A stretch of DNA of 58,974 nucleotides, taken from positions 1 through 58,974 of the forward strand of contig CANQXJ010000008.1 in assembly GCA_947627795.1 (NCBI GenBank). The letters run 5' to 3'. Below the pieces are notes generated by a model. That model was not told where the DNA came from, did not search any database, and saw only the letters and a program-made list of their open reading frames with translations. This document shows, one piece after another, positions 1-5,526 of the stretch; position 1 is the first letter of the stretch, and each line of letters starts with the position of its first letter. The DNA is from an uncultured Clostridia bacterium. Its GTDB lineage: Bacteria; Bacillota; Clostridia; UBA1381. Made by a program: the position numbers and the translations under genes.

Positions 1-180
1 ATGGAGAACTTTTTCGGGAGATTGAAGGTAGAGATGTTTTATGGCGAGGAATTTGAGAGCGCCGGCGAATTCATCAAGGAATTAAAGGAATATATCGACT
101 ATTACAACAACGACCGAATATCTATGAAATTAAACGGAATGAGTCCGGTACAATACCGAACTCATTACCGGTTAATTTAA
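1..180 (+). mobile_element. IS3-family transposase, C-terminal fragment (cut by window edge)
   Basis: The frame is open from base 1 and encodes 59 residues ending in TAA. It contains ENFFGRLK near the start, then YIDYYNNDR and MSPVQYR. These are the C-terminal signature of the DDE integrase (OrfB) of IS3/IS150-family elements: the last catalytic Glu lies in the ENFFGRLK block, and the YYNNDR and SPVQYR blocks follow it. The ATG at base 1 is internal to the family alignment, so the gene continues upstream of the window. A terminal repeat follows within 40 bases, so this is the true right end of the element. Whether the full copy is intact cannot be seen. Confidence 0.9.
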
Positions 181-186
181 TATTAA

Positions 187-215
187 ATTTTGTCTAAACT
201 TTGGGGTTCACTTCA
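187..215 (+). repeat. Right terminal inverted repeat of the IS3/IS150-type element
   Basis: The sequence after the transposase stop reads TTTTGTCTAAACTTTGGGG and ends in TTCA. This is the usual form of IS150-group right ends, which finish in CA. The left end lies outside the window, so the pairing cannot be checked. Confidence 0.65.
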
Positions 216-237
216 CAAACGCTCCGTCTTTTTTAAG

Positions 238-1056
238 TTATAATTTAATTTTTCCGTCCTCCACGGCACGTATAACCGCCGCTATGGCGCTTGAATTGTT
301 GTCCACCGTTATGTAGTCCGCCGCACGCTTTACCATGTCTACGGCGTTCGCGACAGCTACGCCCGCACCTGCCATCTGTACAAGCGTCAGGTCGTTTTCA
401 TTGTCCCCTACCCCAATGGTTTTTTCACGCGGAATTCCCAATATTCGCGCAAGTTCGATCAATCCTCCGCCTTTCGACGCGCCCTTGGGGAGCAGCTCGT
501 AATAGTTCGGGCTGGAACGCACAAACGAGTATTTATCGGCAAACTCCGAATTTAAAAGCGCCTCCTTCACGAGCGGAACAGTTTCCGGCTCGGTCATGAA
601 CAGCACCTTGCTCCACGGCTCGGTTATGTCGTGGTAATCCGCGAACAAATCCGGAAAATGCTCGATAGTTTTATGCTCCCACACTAAATGATTCATCTTC
701 GCGAAATATATTTTATCGGCGCTGCAAACCTCTATGCCCGCCTGCGGAAACAGCTCTTCCACAAATTCAAGCACCTTTACCGCGTCCTTATCGAGATGCG
801 CCGCCCACACGAGCTTGTCCTTCGCGAAATCGTATATTCCGGCACCGTTGAAGCACACCATCGGCGCGTTCGGGTTTATGTATTCGAGCATAAGCTTAGC
901 GCCGTGCGGAACGCGTCCCGTCGCGAACGTGAACAAGCCGCCCTCCGATTTAAAGTAGTCTATAGCGCGCCTGTTATTGTCCGAGATTTTTTTGTCCGTA
1001 GTAAGAAGCGTATCATCGAGGTCGGTACAGAGCAGAATACCGCTGAATTTTCCCAT
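238..1056 (-). CDS. Cof-type HAD-superfamily phosphatase
   Basis: This is a 272-residue cytosolic haloacid dehalogenase-type hydrolase of the Cof/YbjI (subclass IIB) group. Such enzymes dephosphorylate small sugar or nucleotide phosphates; the substrate cannot be read from sequence. Motif I is DLDDTLL close to the N-terminus, with the nucleophile Asp and the +2 Asp. FATGR is motif II, a Lys before GGGLIELA matches motif III, and GVGDNENDLTLV is motif IV. An in-frame ATG 54 bases upstream would add an N-terminus unlike the family. The ATG at 1056 follows GGAAGG and gives the usual length. The gene sits between the IS end and a toxin-antitoxin locus, transcribed away from the latter. Confidence 0.88.
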   Translation of the reverse strand: MGKFSGILLCTDLDDTLLTTDKKISDNNRRAIDYFKSEGGLFTFATGRVPHGAKLMLEYINPNAPMVCFNGAGIYDFAKDKLVWAAHLDKDAVKVLEFVEELFPQAGIEVCSADKIYFAKMNHLVWEHKTIEHFPDLFADYHDITEPWSKVLFMTEPETVPLVKEALLNSEFADKYSFVRSSPNYYELLPKGASKGGGLIELARILGIPREKTIGVGDNENDLTLVQMAGAGVAVANAVDMVKRAADYITVDNNSSAIAAVIRAVEDGKIKL

Positions 1057-1093
1057 ATAAAATATCAATCCTTCCGTCACAATTGTGTCGTTA

Positions 1094-1122
1094 TTGACAA
1101 AATAATACATAAGTAGTATAAT
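1094..1122 (+). promoter_or_regulatory. Sigma-A promoter of the type I toxin mRNA
   Basis: TTGACA (1094-1099) and TATAAT (1117-1122) are separated by 17 bp, a perfect consensus match. Transcription would begin near 1129 and run into the toxin gene. Confidence 0.8.
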
Positions 1123-1208
1123 AAATATTACAGCAGAAGGGTATGCGGTTATTCTGGCGCTTTTTAATCGGATTTTTCCGAAATCTGATAGAATGGGGGT
1201 GCCAGTCT

Positions 1209-1295
1209 ATGAGCATTGCTATATTGGAGCATATATGCACCATAATAGAACTTTTGATTTTACTAAAAATCATTAAATACATAGGAAGAAAATAA
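1209..1295 (+). CDS. Small hydrophobic peptide, probable type I toxin
   Basis: A 28-codon frame starts at ATG 1209, seven bases after a GGGGGTG ribosome binding site. It encodes a single hydrophobic helix rich in Ile and Leu (IIELLILLKII) with a charged tail ending YIGRK. Size, one membrane segment and basic tail match the holin-like type I toxins of Firmicutes (TxpA/BsrG style). The stop codon lies inside the hairpin that also terminates an RNA transcribed from the opposite strand, the classical toxin/antisense layout. Expected action is at the cell membrane. The exact family is inferred from layout, not from close sequence recognition. Confidence 0.7.
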   Translation: MSIAILEHICTIIELLILLKIIKYIGRK

Positions 1296-1372
1296 CCGCC
1301 TACTCTGCAAAGTAGACGGTTAGATTTTTAATTTAACCAATTATTTGCCAGAATAACCGATGTTATCCTTCT
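1285..1372 (-). ncRNA. Antisense antitoxin RNA
   Basis: An RNA of about 88 nt is predicted from a minus-strand promoter with TTGACA (1402-1407), a 17-bp spacer and TAGAAT (1379-1384). It ends at a hairpin formed by 1294-1323 (TAACCG and CTACT arms with complementary AGTAG and CGGTTA), followed on this strand by a T-rich run. It overlaps the last codon and 3' region of the toxin mRNA, as RatA and SR4 RNAs do. Ends are estimated from the promoter and the hairpin. Confidence 0.7.
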
Positions 1373-1378
1373 GCTTAC

Positions 1379-1407
1379 ATTCTATCATAAGACTACTATA
1401 ATGTCAA
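1379..1407 (-). promoter_or_regulatory. Promoter of the antitoxin RNA
   Basis: On the minus strand, TTGACA lies at 1402-1407 and TAGAAT at 1379-1384 with a 17-bp spacer. It points at the 3' end of the toxin gene. Confidence 0.75.
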
Positions 1408-1536
1408 GAAATTTTTTATTTCTCCCGTATAATCCTATAGGAGCGTCCGATGTTTATATAGAAACCAAATTTTCCTTTGGCGAAATCATAAAATGACTTT
1501 ATCGGTTTGAAACATAAAATTTGTATAAAATACCCT

Positions 1537-1626
1537 TTGAAATTAATCGATTTGTATGCTAAAATATATTTATCGTGTAGCGAAACGGCGCGTAAATCCA
1601 GATTGGGTTTACGCGCCGTTTTCTTT
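1537..1626 (+). promoter_or_regulatory. Promoter followed at once by a terminator hairpin, leader of the MATE gene
   Basis: TTGAAA (1537-1542), a 17-bp spacer and TAAAAT (1560-1565) form a sigma-A promoter with a start near 1572. Only about 12 nt later a perfect 13-bp stem (1584-1596 with 1608-1620) is followed by TTCTTT. The hairpin lies between the promoter and the MATE ribosome binding site and would stop most transcripts, so the gene probably depends on read-through or antitermination. Confidence 0.65.
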
Positions 1627-1659
1627 ACCGCGAAATTGATATTGAAAGGAAAATGAAAA

Positions 1660-3087
1660 ATGGAAAAATCAAACGCTTATCTCGCGGAGGAAAGGATAGG
1701 AGTTCTTATGCGCCAATACGCCGTGCCGTGCATAATTTCACTGCTTGTCGCGGCGCTTTATAATATTGTGGATCAGGTATTTATCGCCAACGCCGATTAT
1801 CTCGGCTCGTACGGCAACGCGGCAAACACTGTCGTGTTCCCTCTGACTGTTATCGCGCTTGCTGTCGCGGTCATGATAGGCGATGGATGCTGCGCGTTCG
1901 TGAGTCTGAGTTTGGGCAGAAAGAACAAAAAAGACGCGGAAGCGAGCATAGGAAATTCTGTTGTATTGTCCGTAATCGGCGGCATTGCGCTGTGCGCCGT
2001 TTATCTGATATTCCAAAACGCTATTATTACCGCGTTCGGCGGAACGGTCAATCGGGAAACATTCGATTATTCGAAAGAGTATTTCTTTTATATAACGCTC
2101 GGCATACCGTTCTATATGTTCGGTCAGGCGATGAATCCGGTTATTCGTTCTGACGGAAGTCCCAAATTCGCCATGGCGTCTACGCTTGCGGGCGCGGTCG
2201 CGAATATCATCCTCGATCCCATTTTTATATTTATATTCAGATGGGGCATGATGGGCGCGGCTGTCGCGACCGTCGCGGGACAGATGATAACCGCCGCGCT
2301 GGCTGTATGGTATCTCGTTCATACAAAAACAGTTAAATTAACCAAAACGAGCTTTAAAATAAATACGCGTGTGATAAGGAAGCTTATACCGCTCGGAATA
2401 TGCAGCTTCCTGTCACAGATCTCACTTGTCGCGGCAATGGCGGCTATTAACAATATGATTAGGAAATACGGCGCGCAGGACGAGATTTTCTCTCAAGCGC
2501 AGTATGCGCAGATACCGATGGCGGTTTTGGGAATAGTGATGAAATTTTTTCAAATTGTAATATCCGTTGTGGTCGGTATGGCTGCCGGCTGTATACCGAT
2601 CGTGGGCTTTAATATGGGCGCCGGAGAAAAGGCGCGGGTAGGAAAGCTGTTTACGCTGCTGCTCGTATGCGAAGCGGCTGTAGGAGCCGCCGCGCTGCTG
2701 ATAGCCGAGCTTTGTCCGCGTCAGCTTATAGCGATATTCGGCGCGGCGAACGAGAGCGCGTATTATACGGATTTTGCCGTGAGATCCTTCAGAATATATC
2801 TGTGCATGATGGTTTTCGCCTGCATCAACAAAGCAGCGTTTATTTTTCTTCAGGCTATGGGAAAGGCTGTCGCTTCGACCATGCTGTCGATGGTGCGCGA
2901 GATAGTTTTCGGCGTCGGATTGTCGCTGCTTCTGCCGGTATATTTCGGGCTGGACGGAGTGCTGTATTCCATGCCGGCTGCGGATATACTGACATTTATA
3001 ATCTCGGCTGCCGTAATCACGTCGACATATCGTCAGCTGTCGGGAAACGAAAAAAGAAAACTTGTTCCGAACAAAATTTATTCTTAA
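1660..3087 (+). CDS. MATE-family efflux transporter
   Basis: This is a 475-residue polytopic membrane protein of the MATE (NorM/DinF/MepA-like) family. These proteins export cationic drugs or metabolites in exchange for Na+ or H+. About twelve hydrophobic helices fall into two halves. The N-terminus (YAVPCIISLLVAALYNIVD) and the MGAGEKARVGK stretch in the second half are typical of MepA-type members. The ATG at 1660 follows AAAGGA with a 9-base gap. An upstream overlapping ATG at 1653 is out of frame. The gene is monocistronic, preceded by a leader terminator and convergent with putP. The substrate is unknown. Confidence 0.9.
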   Translation: MEKSNAYLAEERIGVLMRQYAVPCIISLLVAALYNIVDQVFIANADYLGSYGNAANTVVFPLTVIALAVAVMIGDGCCAFVSLSLGRKNKKDAEASIGNSVVLSVIGGIALCAVYLIFQNAIITAFGGTVNRETFDYSKEYFFYITLGIPFYMFGQAMNPVIRSDGSPKFAMASTLAGAVANIILDPIFIFIFRWGMMGAAVATVAGQMITAALAVWYLVHTKTVKLTKTSFKINTRVIRKLIPLGICSFLSQISLVAAMAAINNMIRKYGAQDEIFSQAQYAQIPMAVLGIVMKFFQIVISVVVGMAAGCIPIVGFNMGAGEKARVGKLFTLLLVCEAAVGAAALLIAELCPRQLIAIFGAANESAYYTDFAVRSFRIYLCMMVFACINKAAFIFLQAMGKAVASTMLSMVREIVFGVGLSLLLPVYFGLDGVLYSMPAADILTFIISAAVITSTYRQLSGNEKRKLVPNKIYS

Positions 3088-3182
3088 AAGTATACACGCT
3101 CGGTTTACGGACGAATCCGAATTTATGCGTATTTCAGCTGCAGGCGTGAGATTTTATGTCCGCGCCGCGATAGCCTAAATGT

Positions 3183-3212
3183 AAAAAGGGGACGGCTTTG
3201 CCGTCCCCTTGC
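3183..3212 (-). terminator. Terminator of putP (bidirectional stem)
   Basis: The arms AAGGGGACGGC and GCCGTCCCCTT close a 3-nt loop. On the minus strand the stem is followed by TTTTTAC, which suits termination of putP. On the plus strand it can also end MATE transcripts. Confidence 0.85.
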
Positions 3213-3226
3213 CGTTTATATTTTTA

Positions 3227-4792
3227 TCAATCCTTCATTGCGGTTACTTCGTCGAATATCGCAACCGTGTCTTTGTCCGGCTCTTTTGTGAGCAGGCTTA
3301 CCACTATGATCGCGATAAGTCCGAATATGAACGCCGGCAGAAGCTCGTATATCGCCAAAACTCCGCCGAGCTTCGCTATGCCGTATTTCCAGATGAATAC
3401 CATCGCGCCGCCCGCTATCATTCCGGCGAGAGCGCCCTGCTTTGTTGTGCGCTTCCAGAACAGAGCCGCGAGCATTACCGGTCCGAACGCAGCGCCGAAG
3501 CCCGCCCATGCGAACGATACTATGCCGAATACAGAACTGTTCGGATCGCGTGCTAAGAACGCAGCTACTACCGCTATTGCAACAAGCGTGAATCTTGCCA
3601 CTATCATCGTCGTTTCCTCCGTCATCTTCGGGAAAAGCTTTTCCTTGATGATGTTCTGCGATACGGACGAGGACGCCGCGAGAAGCTGCGAGTCAGCCGT
3701 TGACATAGTCGCCGCCAATATTCCCGCGAGGATCACGCCCGCGATAATCGCCGCGATTGCACCGTGATTTGCTATGAGCTTCGAGATTTCAATAAGAACG
3801 TTCTCCGACTGCGCGCCCGCCGTGCCTGCCGCTACGGCTGCGTTGTCATAGAGCGGCGCCATAACGCCCTTACTTACGAGAGCCATGCCCGCGATACCGA
3901 TAAATACCGCTACGGCAAGCGAGATAAGGCACCAAAGCGACGCTACTCTTCTTGAAAGCTTCAGCTTTTTCGCGTCCTCGATTGCCATGAATCTCAGAAG
4001 AATGTGCGGCATACCAAAGTAGCCCAAGCCCCACGCGAGCATCGAGCAGCTTCTGAACGCTCCGTAGACCGCCGAGCTGTTCGTCGCGGGATCGTATGTG
4101 TTCGTAAGGCTGAAATAGCCGGGGATCGCCTTCGCGTTCTCGACAACCGCGCCGAAGCCGCCCGCGTTTACAACGCCGTAGCCTACAACGATCACAAGTC
4201 CTATCGTCATTATTATACTCTGTAAAAAGTCGCTCGTGCTCGCAGCCATAAAGCCGCCGAGCATCGTGTACATGATGATTACGAACGCGCATATGAGCAT
4301 CGCAATCATATAGTCTACGCCGAAGAGCGAGTTAAAGAGCTTTCCGCACGCCACAAAGCCCGAAGCCGTGTAGGGCACGAAGAAGATTATGATTACGATC
4401 GCCGCGATAACGCTTAATATCCTCGACTTGTCCTTGAAGCGCTCCGAGAAGAACGCCGGGATCGTCGTCGCGCCTATGCGGCTCGAATAATGTCTGAGTT
4501 TTTTCGCAACAATAAGCCAGTTCAGATATGTACCTATAATAAGTCCTATCGCCGTCCATGACGCGTCCGCGATACCCGTGAGGAACGCGAGTCCAGGCAC
4601 GCCCATAAGCAGGTAGCTGCTCATGTCCGAAGCCTCCGCGCTCATCGCCGTTACGAACGGACCGAGCTTTCTGCCGCCGAGGTAAAAATCGTCAGCCGTC
4701 TTGTTCCTGCGTGAAAACCATACGCCGATACCGAGCACAACGAGCAGATACGCGACGATGGAAATCATGATGCAAATATTTTGCTGTGTCAT
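3227..4792 (-). CDS. putP: Sodium/proline symporter PutP
   Basis: This is a 521-residue member of the sodium:solute symporter family (SSS), with the usual PutP length and about 13 membrane helices. The N-terminal block DDFYLGGRKLGPFVTAMS and the following ASDMSSYLLMGVPG are the diagnostic PutP sequences and contain the Na+ and proline binding residues. STADSQLLAASS in helix 9 is also typical. It imports proline with Na+ as nutrient or osmolyte. The start follows AGGAGG with an 8-base spacer. The gene stands alone with its own promoter and terminator. No proline dehydrogenase gene lies nearby. Confidence 0.93.
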   Translation of the reverse strand: MTQQNICIMISIVAYLLVVLGIGVWFSRRNKTADDFYLGGRKLGPFVTAMSAEASDMSSYLLMGVPGLAFLTGIADASWTAIGLIIGTYLNWLIVAKKLRHYSSRIGATTIPAFFSERFKDKSRILSVIAAIVIIIFFVPYTASGFVACGKLFNSLFGVDYMIAMLICAFVIIMYTMLGGFMAASTSDFLQSIIMTIGLVIVVGYGVVNAGGFGAVVENAKAIPGYFSLTNTYDPATNSSAVYGAFRSCSMLAWGLGYFGMPHILLRFMAIEDAKKLKLSRRVASLWCLISLAVAVFIGIAGMALVSKGVMAPLYDNAAVAAGTAGAQSENVLIEISKLIANHGAIAAIIAGVILAGILAATMSTADSQLLAASSSVSQNIIKEKLFPKMTEETTMIVARFTLVAIAVVAAFLARDPNSSVFGIVSFAWAGFGAAFGPVMLAALFWKRTTKQGALAGMIAGGAMVFIWKYGIAKLGGVLAIYELLPAFIFGLIAIIVVSLLTKEPDKDTVAIFDEVTAMKD

Positions 4793-4824
4793 TTAATATT
4801 CCTCCTAAAATCAATCTAAGAGGT

Positions 4825-4853
4825 ATTCTATCATATTATTGCATAAATTACAA
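4825..4853 (-). promoter_or_regulatory. Promoter of putP
   Basis: On the minus strand, TTGTAA (4848-4853) and TAGAAT (4825-4830) are separated by 17 bp, about 30 bp before the putP start. Confidence 0.6.
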
Positions 4854-4913
4854 GTATTTTATGCGGAAAATGTTAATATAAGCGGTTTTTTTGAAAATTT
4901 ATTTATTTCTATG

Positions 4914-4942
4914 TTTACAAAATTATTCCGATATGTTATACT
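4914..4942 (+). promoter_or_regulatory. Promoter of structured RNA copy A
   Basis: TTTACA (4914-4919), a 17-bp spacer and TATACT (4937-4942) place the start on the first bases of the closing stem. The arrangement is the same as at RNA copy B. Confidence 0.7.
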
Positions 4943-4948
4943 GATTAT

Positions 4949-5159
4949 GCGAAACATTCTAACTTAATATCTTTATTTTTCATACAATTTTTCACAAAAT
5001 TCTATGAACCAATATGCGTTTGTAAAAAACGTCGGCTTTGATTGTAATAATCGATGGTTCATAGATTTATAATATGAAAAATTGGTTAGAATGTTTCGCA
5101 GCATTTAATCAAGGTCGCGTTTTATTGCGCGGCTTTGAAATACAAGCTGCGCATTTTTT
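4949..5159 (+). ncRNA. Structured leader RNA, copy A (unrecognised family, candidate riboswitch)
   Basis: A 15-bp perfect closing stem (4949-4963 with 5085-5099) encloses a large internal loop. Inside are a 9-bp perfect stem (5003-5011 with 5055-5063) and an apical hairpin (5016-5021 with 5027-5032). CTTTGATT (5036-5043), inside the inner stem, can pair with the tail AATCAAGG (5107-5114) outside the closing stem, giving a pseudoknot. GTCGCG (5114-5119) can pair with CGCGGC (5128-5133) as an antiterminator that uses the left arm of the terminator (5127-5159). A ribosome binding site and a 42-codon gene follow. Copy B near 34.7 kb shares these elements. Alternatives are a free small RNA or a 6S-like RNA. 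Confidence 0.75.
5127..5159 (+). terminator. Intrinsic terminator at the end of RNA copy A
   Basis: GCGCGGCTT pairs with AAGCTGCGC around an 8-nt loop, followed by ATTTTTTG. The small gene begins 30 bases further on. Confidence 0.8.
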
Positions 5160-5189
5160 GTTTGCGGCGGGACGAGGAGGTGTAAGAAA

Positions 5190-5318
5190 ATGGCGGAAAA
5201 TTATAAGGAAATGTATCTTAAGCTTTTCAACGCTGTATCGGACGCTATCGAAACGCTTAAGGAAGCTCAGAATCAGGCAGAGGAAATGTACATAAACGCG
5301 GAGGACGACGAAAACTGA
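5190..5318 (+). CDS. Small acidic protein of 42 residues
   Basis: The ATG at 5190 follows GAGGAGG with an 8-base gap, so translation is well supported. The product begins MAENYKEMYLKLFN, is predicted to be one amphipathic helix, and ends in an acidic tail (NAEDDEN). It has no signal peptide or membrane segment. I recall short proteins with a similar KEMYLKLFNAVSDA core in other Clostridia, but no function. The gene lies directly behind the terminator of RNA copy A and would be expressed only by read-through, so it may be the regulated target. Confidence 0.7.
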   Translation: MAENYKEMYLKLFNAVSDAIETLKEAQNQAEEMYINAEDDEN

Positions 5319-5366
5319 ATAAAATATCTTTCCAATCCCGCGGAAAGCAGAGGAAATGTACATAAA
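5277..5366 (+). repeat. 20-bp direct repeat, partial duplication of the small gene's 3' end
   Basis: The 20 bases at 5277-5296, inside the small gene, recur exactly at 5347-5366, 29 bp after its stop codon. This looks like a remnant of a local duplication. Confidence 0.85.
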
Positions 5367-5411
5367 ATTCAAAAAAGACAGCCGAAAAAATCGTCACTTT
5401 GCACAAAAAAT

Positions 5412-5446
5412 AACCGTTATATTCTTATAATATGACGGTTGTTTTT
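5412..5446 (+). terminator. Terminator before the EF-G-like gene
   Basis: AACCGTTATATT and AATATGACGGTT form a 12-bp stem with one wobble pair, followed by GTTTTT. It ends transcription from the small gene. Confidence 0.75.
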
Positions 5447-5526
5447 ATGTTTCGTATATTTAAAATTCGGGTAAATAATATATATGGAATATTGCCGGGC
5501 TATGTCCGGTTGAAGGAGGAAATAAA

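Larger units (their letters stand above)
1133..1374. repeat. Imperfect inverted repeat bracketing the toxin locus
   Basis: GCAGAAGG...CGGTTATTCTGGC at 1133-1158 recurs in inverted orientation at 1347-1374. Eight and thirteen bases match on either side of a short variable centre. Both transcripts, toxin mRNA and antitoxin RNA, therefore begin with almost the same sequence. The toxin leader could also pair with its own 3' end. Confidence 0.8.

Noticed and set aside
1091-1282. 63-codon open frame on the minus strand
   Set aside because: It lies across the toxin promoter and gene, has no ribosome binding site and no family resemblance. The opposite strand explains the region.
4949-5099. Assignment of RNA copy A (and B) as 6S RNA
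   Set aside because: The closing stem with a large internal bubble is suggestive. However, the conserved loop-tail pairing, separate terminator after a tail, and immediate downstream ribosome binding site are not 6S features. Copy B's bubble is small. Left open for a covariance search.
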